Source: Prorocentrum cordatum (taxonomy: Eukaryota; Sar; Dinophyceae; Prorocentrales; Prorocentraceae). Taken from it: 64,000 nucleotides of DNA. Positions 20,771 through 30,788 of this stretch are shown piece by piece (the stretch's first letter is position 1; every line of letters starts with the position of its first letter). Location: the NCBI GenBank assembly GCA_963575745.1, contig CAUYUJ010003016.1, positions 1 to 64,000 of the forward strand, written 5' to 3'. A program made the translations under genes and the position numbers. The notes beneath the pieces are model-generated. The model saw only the letters and a program-made list of their open reading frames with translations. It searched no databases and was not told where the DNA came from.

Positions 20771-23700
20771 AGTGTCCAGACTTCGGGGACTTGGAGCCTC
20801 TGCGATTGAGGCCCGCGTTCGCGTGGGGACTCAGGACACGGGAGATTTTCGCCGGTACCGGGCGTTGGACGCAGGCCATGAAGGATGCGGGCATCGCCAC
20901 CAGCGAGTCTGTCGAGTACTTCGGGCAGCCGTTGCTCGGCAAGGACCCCAGGCCGCAGTTCGACATACGCGACCCGCTGGTACGGGAGCGCCTGTACCAG
21001 GAGTTCAGCGCGCCTCCCGGCCCCGACGAAGCCAACGTGCTGCAGTTCGCCCCGCCCTGCGTGAGCCATTGCCCCTGGCAGCTGGCAGCAGGAGGGGCGC
21101 GGACTTTCGAGTGCCCAGATGGAACGGGAGAGCGGCAAATCGAGATCGACGGCAACGTATTCGGGGAGTTCGCGTGCATAGGGGCGAAGCGGGGCTACGA
21201 GGCGGGACGAGAGTTCCTCATCGAGTCGTCAGCACGGGATGGGCGGTATCCTAAGCTGTGGGACCGCCCCTGCATGCGGGCCCTGATGCGCACGACTGGA
21301 GCCCGAGTTCTCGCCATAGACATGTGTGAGTGGGGGCTCGCACCACCGGGCGAGCCACAACATCGGTATCAGAAGCGGACCTGGTGGTTGGCATCACTCG
21401 GGCTCTACCCCTATGCCTTGATCTTGGCCAGGAGGTGCACAGGCCAGCACACGCATCGCACGTTGGAGGGCGGCCTACCGCATGATCTGACGGACGGCCA
21501 GGTGGAAGCCTACAACCTCGATGCGCGCACGCGGCTCAGCAAAGCCGAGGCCAGCGAATTTATCAACCTCAGCACCAAACTGGGCGAGGCCGGCGGGTGC
21601 CACGGCCTCGACAGCGACGGGGCCACCGTCACGCTGCCCCCAGACGACAAGCTGATCCGCGTGAACCAGCTCATCGCGCGGGTCGCCCCAGACAATTTCC
21701 ACTGGGCGAGGATCGATTTCCGCACTAAGCAGCACTACTCCGCTTTGCCTGAGAACCAGTGGGCCCTCTACTTCGGGAAGACCCCCGAGGGCGAGCTCCG
21801 CTTCACCCTCGGCAAGCAGGCCCCGCCCAACCTGGAAGGTGGAGGACGCGTTCCCAGCGGTACTCCCCAGCTCAGCGCTGCGGTGAAAGGAGAGCTGGGA
21901 AGCGCAAGCTTCGGACTGGGACTACGGGGCATGCGGGGGACTCAGCACGCGGGGCAGTATGCACCGCGGCTGTGCGCTGCCTGGGCAGCCGTGCTCAAGG
22001 CAGCGGCTGCCGGCACCGCCCCAGAGAAGCTGGAACAACAAATCGCCGCTATGGACGCCGAGGCGCGGGCTTTGGAAGAGAAGTTGGAGAGCAAGGTGGC
22101 GCGGGCCGGGCGTTCTGACGCCCTGGAACAAGAACCCCCCCCCTCTTTTCAGCCTCCGGCCTGTGCGGGAGAGGGCGGCAGTACCGAAAATGGGGCCATC
22201 AACGAGCGCAGCGTGAAATGCGGCAGCCTGAAGCAGAGCGCCGACACCTGCTGCCTGCCCCACTCGATATGGAGAAGCTCAATGGAGGTCGAATTCGACG
22301 GGGGCTCAAAGGGCCACCGGAGAGGTGGTCGTTCAAAGGGCGACTACCTGGAGAGGAACGCGGCGGAGGCGGACGGCAGGAGCCCAAAGGGCGAAGGCCG
22401 AGGTGAGGAGGAGGTGGAGGTGGAGACCGACGGCGAGCCGACCATAATCGCATGGGGTGGCGACGAGAAGCGAGGTGGCAAACGAGGTGGCAAGCGAGGA
22501 GGCTGGAAGCGCAACAAGGCGCGCAAGCGTGAAGCACGTGAAGCTGCTGCTCGCGGAGGTGGCGGATCTGGCGGAGGTGGTGATGACGATGGCGACGGGG
22601 ACGAGAGCCCCGAGGAGGAAGAGGAGGAGAACCGCCGCCAGAAGAAGGCGAGGGAGGCCGAGGACGAGGCGTCGCGGGCCAGCCCGGCGCGGGTTTTCGT
22701 CCCGCAGCAGGGAGACCAGTGGGTGCTGCTCAAGGGGGGCCCGTTCGAAGCTGGAGAGGTCAAGGCGAGGCTGAGGGTCTCTGAGACACTATCCGGGGGC
22801 TTCTTCGACGCCGACCAGCTGTACCTCTTCGAGTACACAGAGGATGACGATACTGCAGGAGCACATGGGCCACCCCTCGACGACGAAGAAGCGGTGCGCC
22901 CTGGCGAGAAGTTGCTGCTGTGGGCCACGCCGAAGCCGCCGAAGGAATGGACCAGTTGGAGCCCCCGGTGGAACCGATACCAGCAACCAGCACCTGGTGC
23001 TACAGCCCAGGAGGGTCAGCGGAGAGTCACGGCCAGGATCGCCGACAGAGCAGCCGCAGCAGCAGCGGCAGCGGGAACGAGCGGGGCCGCAGCGAGCTCA
23101 GCAACCAGCAGTGGCCGCCAGCCAGCCCCAACGTTCAGCGAGGTGGCTGCAGCAGCGAGCGGCATCCGAGCGAGCTCAGTCCCTCCGTCCAGCGGGGGTA
23201 CCTCGAGGAGCTCAGGTGCCCTAATGCGAGTCGAGGAACAGCTCGCCGAAGCTCAAGGGCAGCATGCTCGAGCAGCGAGCGAAGGCGGCGACCAGGAGCT
23301 GAGCGCTGCGCGCGTAGTAGGGCAGCTGGAGATCAGGCGCAACGAGGTCCAGGCCCGCCGCGCTGCCCGGCTCGAGCGCGAGGCGCGCCGGCGGGGGCGC
23401 GAGGACCAGAGGGCCACCAGCGCACCCCCAGAGCCCCACAGCCTGCAGGCGCCCCCGGAGGCCCCCCCTCCGCCCGAGGCGGAGGAAGACCCAGAGACCA
23501 CCTCAGAGGAGATGGGGCGCCGGGTTGCCGAGGCGCACCCGGGCGTAGCCTGCCGTGGGGGGGTCCACAAGTGCAACGCTGCTCGGCGATTCGTCAAGAA
23601 CTTCAACGACGTGCGGAGGGGTGGCAAGAGCTACGACCTGCAGCATGCGGATATCCTGTACCTGAACGGGATCGGGCAGATCAGCGACGTGCTGATGCAG

Positions 23701-26700
23701 GAATATCCCGGGGCCGACCCGACCGACCCGTCCCTGCCGCCGGAGCCTCGCCAGCTCGGCGAGATCCTGGCGCGCTACGTGGAGGAGCACGAGACGTTGA
23801 AGGTCAAGATGAAGAGCCTCGGCATCCCGCGAGACGAGCAGGCCGGGGGTGGGGTCCTGGACCCCATCTACGTCGCGACCGAGAGGACTTACATCGAGGA
23901 GCACGAGGGTCGAGACGTTCCTGGCGCCCGCAGCCGCAGCCGCAGGAGAAGTGGAGGAGCAGCCCCCTCCGGGGGAGCGAAGCCCTCCGGAGGCGCGCCT
24001 GGCGACTCGGAGTCATCCGCCTCCGAGACGATGGCCCCTGACACCCGAGGCCGGCTGCGGGCAAGGTCGCCCCCGGATGAGAACCGAGGGCGCAGCTCCG
24101 CCCCAGACCCGAGGGACCCAGGGCGCAGGTGCGGAGGCCCCGAGGTGCCGCCGGCGGACGCCCGCCAAGGCGCGCACCACAGGAGCCGTGCGGAGGCATG
24201 CCAGGACGAGCGTCGATCGCCGCCGGCAACGCCTCCTCCTGGCACCCCCGAGGCCAAGGAGTACTTGCGCTGGTGCCTGGAGCATGCTGAGTTTGCCCCT
24301 GAGCTGGTAAAAGAAGTGACGGGCCTGGGGAATCGCCTGCTCCTCGCCGCAGGGAGCGTGGAGGCTGCCGCAGCGAGGCTCCGCGAGGAACGGGAGCTCG
24401 TCCTCGGGAATCCTCTCGGGGGAGTACTCGATCCCAAGTTCGGCGAAGCTCTCGAGGAGGACCACCGGCGGTACCTCCAGGAGATGGCGAGCAGGGGCGT
24501 CCCCGTTCGGAGGCAGCAGCCCAGGCGTCGGACTATAGCCAAGCCCCACGCTTCCGCGAAGGACCATGCCCTGGAGATGTACGCCAAGGCCTGGAAGGAC
24601 ACGTCCTACGGCGCCGTGCTCTGGGCCACCCCGGAGGCCGAGGCTGCCTTGTCCGCTTCCGAGCTCATCGAGAGCCCGTCGGGGCGAGTGCCTAAGATGC
24701 TGCCCGACCGCACGGTGAGCAGCGAAGGGCGCCCCATACATGATATGCGGGTTGCCAATGGGGACTCGCCCAAGGAGCTGCATCCGCCGGCGCCCCAGCC
24801 CAAGCACGAAGCCCTCGTGCGCCTGTCGCTCTGGTGGTCCGCGCGCCACCCAGGTGTGCCGCAGGTGATAGCCAAGCGGGGCGTGTCGCGGGCCTTCAAG
24901 TGGCACTGGGTGCGCGACGAGGACGTGGCCGAGTTCGGCACCTCCCTCCCGGGCGACGCTGCGGGCCTGACCACGCGCGTGATCATGATCCACTGCGTGA
25001 TGGTCTTCGGGTGGTCGGGGTCGCCGGGCGAGTACATGGCGTTCGCCTGGAGTGCCAAGTGGGACCACGAGCGGCGCCGCCCACCGGACCCAGCGGTCAA
25101 CGACACGGTGCGCTGGTCGTCCAAGTGGCTGATGGACGACGGCGTCTTGGTCGAGCCACTGGTCGGCCTCAGGCCCTGGCTCAGCGCAGCCGACTGCGAC
25201 GCGAGCATGCGGCGCGTCTGGGGCGGCGACGCGATCAACGTCGACAAGATGGCGGAAGAGGGCACCTTCCAGGCAGAACAGCTGGTCTGGGGCCTCTACC
25301 TGGACGTGGACAAGCAGCGCTCGAGGCTCCCAGAGCCCAAGTGCGTGAAGGCCGCCCACCTCCTGGCGATCGACGAGCTTCGCTACGGATGCCGCCGGGT
25401 CCCCATTAAAGTCGTCCAGGAGCTGAGGGGGTCGGCCCAGTTCTGGGTGGCCACGCAGCCGGCTATCAAGCCCGAGCTGCCGGTCATCGACCGCCTCCTC
25501 GGCGGTGGGCTCGGAGCGGCATGGGCGGAACCCCGAGGGAGCGCTGAAGAGATCGCCCTTGCCTGGGACGAGTGGGATCAGACCCTCGAGCTGCTGCGGG
25601 TGCTCTTCGACGCACCCGAGGCCTGGGCGTCCACCTTCGAGGCGAGCTTCATTTCCTGTCTAGGGCCGCGCGAGCGCCTGGCACTCCCAGGAGCCGCCGC
25701 CCGGACGAGATGGACTGGAGGCGACGCAACCACGACGACCATCGGCAGCATCGACTGGGGGCGAGCAGTGGCCGGCAGTAAAGCGATGCCACCTCACTAC
25801 ATGGCCGTAGACGCCGCCCCGCTCCTCCGCCAGTTGGAGGACGTGCTGAGCCATCCAGGGGCCGAGAAGGACTGGGCGATAGCCATCGTGGAGCTGCTTG
25901 CATTTGTGGCCCTAGCTGCCGCGAGGGGTAGCGAGTGGCAAGGCGAGCTGGTCTTCTACGTCACCGACAACATGAACGTGCGGTCGTGGATTTCCAAGAG
26001 GCGGCCCAAGCACCCGCTTGCACGGCATCTCATTCGCCTCGTTCAGCGCCTGGAGGCTTGCCATGGGTTCAGCACGACCGCGCTGTACATCCGCACTTAC
26101 CACAACGACATCGCGGACTGGCTGTCGCGAGAAGAGGCCAAGAAGGTCCACTCCGAGCTCCTGCGCAAAGGGTGGACCCGCATCGAGCCGCCCGAGGAGT
26201 GGGGGAAGATGCTGGCCGAGGCAAAGGAGCACCTCTTGCGGCTACCTGGAGAAGATGGGCCCATTGCGGAGTCAGCACTCCGGCATCGGGCGCTGAGGAC
26301 CCCAGCAGCAGTGCCACGCAGCCTCGCCCTCGCAGGGCGCCGGGGCCTCGAGCTGGGGAGCCCACTGGGGACCTACGGGCGAGCCTGGGAGCAGCTCGGC
26401 GGTGAACTGACCACGGGCGACCCCACGGGGGTGGACTGGATCATGTGCACGCTGTCCCTGGACCCGAAGGGTTTTGAAGTCGAGAAGTTGGCATCCTCCA
26501 TCACTCGGGCGAGGCCACAGGTCGTCGTAGTCGATGCCCCGGGCAAGCTCGACCTGACCCGCGTTGTCAAAGTGCTGCGCAAGCTGGGGTACCGCACGTA
26601 CGACCTGGAGGTCGTCTGCACCCACTACGGCGACATGACAGCTCGAGCTCGGAGCTTGATCGTGGCAGGCCGAGGGCCAGCGGGCGCCAGCCTGGCGAGC

Positions 26701-29463
26701 ATGCGTATGCCGCCGGCGCGCCGCTGTCCCCATGGGGTGAAGCACGCGTTGAAGGAAAGGCTCAGCGAAGGCAGTCACCACTGGCTCGACGACGAGGGGA
26801 GCGTCACCTGGGACCCAGCAGCCCGCGGGGGCTCCGACCCTACACTGCCCAAGGGCATCGGCCACATCAAGCTCGCCGGTACTAGGCATCTGGTCTGCTC
26901 AGTCGACGGCCCGATCGGCACGGTTCGCTGGCCCGCTGAGGGCCCGGGCGGACCGGGAGGAACCCTGGTCCACGTCCCAGGACGCAGTGGCGGGCGCATC
27001 AGGGCGCTGTCACCGGAAGAGGTTTGGATCGTGCAGGGAGGCGATGAGGCGACATGGGTACAGCGGCGAGCCCGAGGCGACACCGAGAACACCATGATGC
27101 GGGAAGCAGCGAGGTCCCTGCCACCAGAGACGGCGAGGGCTGTGCTGGGCGCTGCCGCGGACGCGCTGTCGCAGACCACCCAGCGGGCGGGCGGCTGTCA
27201 CGATCCCGCGGAGTCGGCCGCCTGGGAGACAACCCGACGGTGGCTCAGGGCATGGGCGCGGAGCGAGCTTCAGGTGAAGGCCGACAGGACAGAGGACGAC
27301 CAGCACGCTGGGGCACTGAGCGACGACGTCCACAAGGCGAGGCGTAAGAGCCAAGGCGTCCGCTTCAAGGCCATCGAGGAGGACCTCGTGCGGGGCCCCG
27401 AGCCCCCTCCCGACGCAGAGAAGGTGGACCTGAATGCAGTCGTCAACACTCCCAAGAAGCGGCGGAAGAGGAGCCCCAACCGGGGCAAGAAGGTGGATAC
27501 CCAGGGTTTGGTCAAACCGGTCGCCCTGGGCCGCGCTCGTGCCTCCATCGCCCTGCCGGACCACCCGATGCTGGGAGGGGGCGACTACGGCAGGTGGATT
27601 GAAGAGCAGAAGCGCGAGGCGCTGATGCTGCGGCTGTCCGAGGGAACCCGCGCTGGATACGAGACCGGCTGGAAGCAGTGGCAGAGTTTCAGAGCAGCCC
27701 AAGGAGAGTCGCCCTGGCTGGAGGGGCGCGACCGCGAGGAGCGACACGCCAACGAGGAGGCACTGTTGGGCTTCGTCGTCGTGTCGGCTAAGGTGCTGAA
27801 GCGCACGGAAGGGACGGTCAAGCAGATGTTGTTCGCGGTGCGCTTCGCCCACCTCGTGGTCGGGTACCCAGACCCTCTGCTCCACCGGGGCCGTCTCTGG
27901 TCCACGCTCGCCGGCCTCCGGAGAAGCCAGGGGCCGAGCGGGAGGAAGCGGCCGGTGACGCCCCGCATGCTCCTGTGGCTCCAGGGCTTCTTGAAGGACC
28001 AGACGGACCTCCCCGAGATGGACACCGCGGTCTTGTGGGCCGCCGTGGCGGTGGCCTTCTTCTTCATGCTGAGGGCGTCCGAGTACTTGATCCAGCCCGG
28101 GAAGACATGGAACCGAGAGCGCGTTGTGCGCGGAGTGGCCGTCACGGGCCGCGATGGCGACAACCAGCCCTGCACCTTCAAGGGCGCGGTGGAGGTGGTG
28201 CTCCACATCACCTCCTCGAAGACCGACCAGTACAACGTGGGGTGCGTAAGGAATCAGTACGAGACGGGCACGTCGTTGTGCCCCGTGGCAGCCCTCCGCC
28301 AGCTGGAGCGGCACTACCCGCAGAGGCTGCGAGGGAGCGAGGAGGAGCTCCCACTCTTCCGCTGGGCGAGCGGAGCACCTATCCGTCGCGAGGAGGTGCA
28401 GCACTATCTGACGATCGCATGGCTTGCCGCCGGGCTGAGGAAGGAGGAGATCGGCTCGCACAGCCTCCGCATCGGGGGCGCGACGGCGATGCGCCACGCC
28501 GTGGACGACCTGCAGCGCGTCAAGCGCTTCGGGCGCTGGGCCCCCGACAGCTTTCACGGGTACCTGTGGGAGAGCCACGAGCCCATGCGCGGCATCTCGA
28601 CCAACATGGCGACGGATGTGTCTGAGCTCACGGCGCCGCCGGCCCATGCGGCCGAAGGCGCGCGCCGCGCAGGCAGGAGCCCGACCCCGCTTCAGCTCAG
28701 AGCAGCGCTGGCCGCGACGACACTCGCCACCACAGCTGGCAGCGCAGACGGCTACGTGCTCAAGGTCAACCCGGTGGAGAGCCAGAACCAGATGATCCTC
28801 GCGCTCCCGGTCGGCTTGGGAGCTTGGGCGATGGCAGCGGGGGTACTAATGGCAGCCATGCTGCTGAGTGCTGCATGGAGGCGCGAGCAGCAGCGAAAGC
28901 GCGGAGGAGCGGCCGGCAGGCGCAGCAGCAGCCGCAGAGCCCACATCCCCTGCGCAGGCATGCTGTGTGCAGCGCTGGTGGTGACGGCGCTCACGACGGC
29001 AGCCGGGGAGACACCGGACCGAGAAGTGGCAACAGTTGACGGCAGGGCCCAAGGGGCCATGCTTCGCTGGGAGCCGCAGATGGGCACGGTGGCGATCGTT
29101 GTCCCGGTGGGGACGGCGATGAAGGTGGTGGCCACGATCACAGTGCTGCTTGCAGCAGGCATCGGGGTGGTTGGCAGCTGTTGCTGCGGGACGGCCAAAG
29201 AGAACGAGGGTAAGCAGGAGCCGACCGTGCAGCAGGCCGCCACGCAGCAGACGCCCACGGCGCATAAGCCTCCCAAGCAACCGCAGAGGACGTTTTGCGA
29301 CGCAGGGGTGATGGGCCCGGTGCACTACAATGGTGTGAGGTACGTGCACGAGACCCAAGGCTTCCGCCGGGCCAACGAGGTGACGCGGGAGATGGCCCCA
29401 TTGGGGCGCCGCGGGTCGCCAGGATGGCCCCGTGGAGGGGAGCAGAGGCCGCGCCGTGACTGA
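20677..29463 (+). CDS. ORF3 of the 16.2-kb YR element: methyltransferase-like, RT, RNase H, tyrosine recombinase polyprotein
   Basis: A 2,928-residue frame in the order below. About 52-270: Rossmann/C5-methyltransferase-like (REIFAGTGRWTQAM, DIRDP, FAPPCVSHCPW). 530-1,150: charged disordered linkers. 1,340-1,560: RT palm with RPIHDMRVAN, RGVSRAFKWHW and LMDDGV (D1487-D1488). In motif A the usual catalytic Asp is Gly (residue 1,402, codon at 24,880). 1,640-1,830: RNase H (GGDATTTTIG, IVELLAFVAL, VTDNMNVRSW, YHNDIADWLSR). 1,890-2,180: a second methyltransferase-like region resembling motifs VIII-X (LGYRTYDLEVVCTHYGDM, IRALSPEEVWIVQGG, AARSLPPETA). 2,310-2,640: tyrosine recombinase with R2466, K2515, H2595-x-x-R2598, W2621 and Y2629 all present. 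The last 220 residues hold three hydrophobic segments (about 2,705-2,733, 2,755-2,775, 2,808-2,840) and a CCC motif. Start codon at 20,677 is in the ORF2 overlap (-1 frame). Confidence 0.85.
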   Translation: MQHCRALAAQQQQRGRAAGGATAAVELPTEVECPDFGDLEPLRLRPAFAWGLRTREIFAGTGRWTQAMKDAGIATSESVEYFGQPLLGKDPRPQFDIRDPLVRERLYQEFSAPPGPDEANVLQFAPPCVSHCPWQLAAGGARTFECPDGTGERQIEIDGNVFGEFACIGAKRGYEAGREFLIESSARDGRYPKLWDRPCMRALMRTTGARVLAIDMCEWGLAPPGEPQHRYQKRTWWLASLGLYPYALILARRCTGQHTHRTLEGGLPHDLTDGQVEAYNLDARTRLSKAEASEFINLSTKLGEAGGCHGLDSDGATVTLPPDDKLIRVNQLIARVAPDNFHWARIDFRTKQHYSALPENQWALYFGKTPEGELRFTLGKQAPPNLEGGGRVPSGTPQLSAAVKGELGSASFGLGLRGMRGTQHAGQYAPRLCAAWAAVLKAAAAGTAPEKLEQQIAAMDAEARALEEKLESKVARAGRSDALEQEPPPSFQPPACAGEGGSTENGAINERSVKCGSLKQSADTCCLPHSIWRSSMEVEFDGGSKGHRRGGRSKGDYLERNAAEADGRSPKGEGRGEEEVEVETDGEPTIIAWGGDEKRGGKRGGKRGGWKRNKARKREAREAAARGGGGSGGGGDDDGDGDESPEEEEEENRRQKKAREAEDEASRASPARVFVPQQGDQWVLLKGGPFEAGEVKARLRVSETLSGGFFDADQLYLFEYTEDDDTAGAHGPPLDDEEAVRPGEKLLLWATPKPPKEWTSWSPRWNRYQQPAPGATAQEGQRRVTARIADRAAAAAAAAGTSGAAASSATSSGRQPAPTFSEVAAAASGIRASSVPPSSGGTSRSSGALMRVEEQLAEAQGQHARAASEGGDQELSAARVVGQLEIRRNEVQARRAARLEREARRRGREDQRATSAPPEPHSLQAPPEAPPPPEAEEDPETTSEEMGRRVAEAHPGVACRGGVHKCNAARRFVKNFNDVRRGGKSYDLQHADILYLNGIGQISDVLMQEYPGADPTDPSLPPEPRQLGEILARYVEEHETLKVKMKSLGIPRDEQAGGGVLDPIYVATERTYIEEHEGRDVPGARSRSRRRSGGAAPSGGAKPSGGAPGDSESSASETMAPDTRGRLRARSPPDENRGRSSAPDPRDPGRRCGGPEVPPADARQGAHHRSRAEACQDERRSPPATPPPGTPEAKEYLRWCLEHAEFAPELVKEVTGLGNRLLLAAGSVEAAAARLREERELVLGNPLGGVLDPKFGEALEEDHRRYLQEMASRGVPVRRQQPRRRTIAKPHASAKDHALEMYAKAWKDTSYGAVLWATPEAEAALSASELIESPSGRVPKMLPDRTVSSEGRPIHDMRVANGDSPKELHPPAPQPKHEALVRLSLWWSARHPGVPQVIAKRGVSRAFKWHWVRDEDVAEFGTSLPGDAAGLTTRVIMIHCVMVFGWSGSPGEYMAFAWSAKWDHERRRPPDPAVNDTVRWSSKWLMDDGVLVEPLVGLRPWLSAADCDASMRRVWGGDAINVDKMAEEGTFQAEQLVWGLYLDVDKQRSRLPEPKCVKAAHLLAIDELRYGCRRVPIKVVQELRGSAQFWVATQPAIKPELPVIDRLLGGGLGAAWAEPRGSAEEIALAWDEWDQTLELLRVLFDAPEAWASTFEASFISCLGPRERLALPGAAARTRWTGGDATTTTIGSIDWGRAVAGSKAMPPHYMAVDAAPLLRQLEDVLSHPGAEKDWAIAIVELLAFVALAAARGSEWQGELVFYVTDNMNVRSWISKRRPKHPLARHLIRLVQRLEACHGFSTTALYIRTYHNDIADWLSREEAKKVHSELLRKGWTRIEPPEEWGKMLAEAKEHLLRLPGEDGPIAESALRHRALRTPAAVPRSLALAGRRGLELGSPLGTYGRAWEQLGGELTTGDPTGVDWIMCTLSLDPKGFEVEKLASSITRARPQVVVVDAPGKLDLTRVVKVLRKLGYRTYDLEVVCTHYGDMTARARSLIVAGRGPAGASLASMRMPPARRCPHGVKHALKERLSEGSHHWLDDEGSVTWDPAARGGSDPTLPKGIGHIKLAGTRHLVCSVDGPIGTVRWPAEGPGGPGGTLVHVPGRSGGRIRALSPEEVWIVQGGDEATWVQRRARGDTENTMMREAARSLPPETARAVLGAAADALSQTTQRAGGCHDPAESAAWETTRRWLRAWARSELQVKADRTEDDQHAGALSDDVHKARRKSQGVRFKAIEEDLVRGPEPPPDAEKVDLNAVVNTPKKRRKRSPNRGKKVDTQGLVKPVALGRARASIALPDHPMLGGGDYGRWIEEQKREALMLRLSEGTRAGYETGWKQWQSFRAAQGESPWLEGRDREERHANEEALLGFVVVSAKVLKRTEGTVKQMLFAVRFAHLVVGYPDPLLHRGRLWSTLAGLRRSQGPSGRKRPVTPRMLLWLQGFLKDQTDLPEMDTAVLWAAVAVAFFFMLRASEYLIQPGKTWNRERVVRGVAVTGRDGDNQPCTFKGAVEVVLHITSSKTDQYNVGCVRNQYETGTSLCPVAALRQLERHYPQRLRGSEEELPLFRWASGAPIRREEVQHYLTIAWLAAGLRKEEIGSHSLRIGGATAMRHAVDDLQRVKRFGRWAPDSFHGYLWESHEPMRGISTNMATDVSELTAPPAHAAEGARRAGRSPTPLQLRAALAATTLATTAGSADGYVLKVNPVESQNQMILALPVGLGAWAMAAGVLMAAMLLSAAWRREQQRKRGGAAGRRSSSRRAHIPCAGMLCAALVVTALTTAAGETPDREVATVDGRAQGAMLRWEPQMGTVAIVVPVGTAMKVVATITVLLAAGIGVVGSCCCGTAKENEGKQEPTVQQAATQQTPTAHKPPKQPQRTFCDAGVMGPVHYNGVRYVHETQGFRRANEVTREMAPLGRRGSPGWPRGGEQRPRRD

Positions 29464-30157
29464 GGGCGCGGGCTGCCGCCGGCCAGCGGCCGAGCGAGCA
29501 GCAGCGGACCGCCGCCGGCAACCGCCGTGCGAGCGACCACGCGGCGCCGGCTGAGTTCAGCCTGGCGCTCGCATCAGCTTCGCGCATGCGAACGTGCCGG
29601 GCGCGCGCCGCGGCCGTGCTGCCCGTGGGCAGGCGCAGCGCCGGCCTGGCACCCGGCAGTGCCGCCCAGGGGGGCAGCAGTGGCGGCTTCGAGGGAGCGC
29701 CGGCGGCTAGCCCAGCCAGGGCTGCCGCGCGGGGCGCGTGGGGACCCCCGCCGCCGGCATGCGCCGCGCGAGCGGCAGCGCGGCGCCGGCTGAGAGCAGC
29801 CCGGCGCCCGCGCTCAACTCTGCGCTTGCGAGCAGCTGGGCGTGGCGCGGCGGCAGCTGGCGCCTGTGGGCAAGAGCGCCGCGCCGGCCCAGCAACCGGC
29901 AGTGCCGTCATGGGGGGCGGCGGCGGCGGCTACGTGGGGCGCCGGCGGCCAGCCCAGCCAGGGCTGCCGCCCAGAGCGCACGAAGAACCGCCGCGGGCGC
30001 CGGCGGCTTGCCGCCCTGCGCCTGCGGGCCTACCTTGCTGGGCAGACGTGGCAGCGTGCCGCGGATGCCAGGACTGTTGAGTTCCACGCCGAGAGCACAG
30101 CGGCTACGTGACTCACGGCAGCCAGCCCGACGTGGAGGTGCTTCATAGGAGGAAGTT
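29464..30157 (+). other. 3' non-coding region of the 16.2-kb YR element
   Basis: Very GC-rich, without a credible ORF. It contains degenerate units of about 190 bp (roughly 29,560-29,750 and 29,800-29,990) sharing GGCAGTGCCG, GCGCCGGCGGC and GCCCAGCCAGGGCTGCCGC blocks. It lies between the Pol stop and B1. Confidence 0.65.
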
Positions 30158-30351
30158 GGCGGCGTGGCCCGCGACGCGTGGCCAAAGACAGGCGCCGGCG
30201 CACCGTGCGCCGGGCGCCAGAGGAGCAGCACGGCTCCTTGGCAAAAAGTGCTGCGCTCATCGCCATCGTCGTCTGAGCGTCATTCCTCCTCTTGAGCCTC
30301 ACTCCTTAGGCTCAGGTGTTTTAGTTTACCAGTGCTGCTTGAGGGGATATC
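30158..30351 (+). repeat. split direct repeat B1 of the 16.2-kb YR element
   Basis: 194 bp; differs from 30,595-30,788 at 3 positions. It contains CTTAGGCTCAGGTGTTTTAG and ends GAGGGGATATC directly against A2. Confidence 0.95.
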
Positions 30352-30513
30352 TAGGATGTTTGGCAAAACTGATGGATCTCCCCGTTTCCAGAACTGGCGC
30401 GGGCTTCCGCTTGTGTTCCCCTTGCTCCTGCCCTTGCCTCTTTGCTTTGCCCTTTCCCGCTTCTCTCCTCTTTCCGCCGCTCGGCGGCTCAAGCCTTTCA
30501 AAGGCCAAGCTGG
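30352..30513 (+). repeat. split direct repeat A2 of the 16.2-kb YR element
   Basis: 162 bp identical to A1 at 14,542-14,703. It is followed by an 81-bp spacer (30,514-30,594) before B2. Confidence 0.95.
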
Positions 30514-30594
30514 CCCACCCTGGGGGCCTACAGGCCCCCTTCCCGCCCTGTTCTGGACTTTTTCGGCGCCGCCGAAGCGCCCGGGCTCTTCGGC

Positions 30595-30788
30595 GGCGGC
30601 GTGGCCCGCGACGCGTGGCCAAAGACAGGCGCCGGCGCACCGTGCGCCGGGCGCCGGAGGAGCAGCGCGGCTCCTTGGCAAAAAGTGCTGCGCTCATCGT
30701 CATCGTCGTCTGAGCGTCATTCCTCCTCTTGAGCCTCACTCCTTAGGCTCAGGTGTTTTAGTTTACCAGTGCTGCTTGAGGGGATATC
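30595..30788 (+). repeat. split direct repeat B2 of the 16.2-kb YR element
   Basis: The outer right end of the element. The LINE reading frame resumes at 30,789. Confidence 0.95.

Larger units (their letters stand above)
14542..30788 (+). mobile_element. 16.2-kb tyrosine-recombinase retrotransposon with split direct repeats
   Basis: Order: A1 (14,542-14,703), ORF1, ORF2, ORF3, a repetitive 3' region, B1 (30,158-30,351), A2 (30,352-30,513), a short spacer, B2 (30,595-30,788). A1 and A2 are identical over 162 bp; B1 and B2 (194 bp each) differ at 3 positions. B1 abuts A2 exactly (GATATC then TAGGATG), while the element's outer ends are TAGGATG and GATATC, as predicted for a circular intermediate of PAT/Ngaro-type elements. 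The flanks show no target-site duplication, and deleting 14,542-30,788 joins the LINE codons LPEAYL and PLLAQRL in frame, which fixes both borders to the base. Long open frames and near-identical repeats indicate a recent insertion. Confidence 0.92.

Noticed and set aside
22920-24041. Ser/Arg/Gly-rich 373-codon ORF in another frame of the YR Pol
   Set aside because: Shadow of the low-complexity linker of ORF3.
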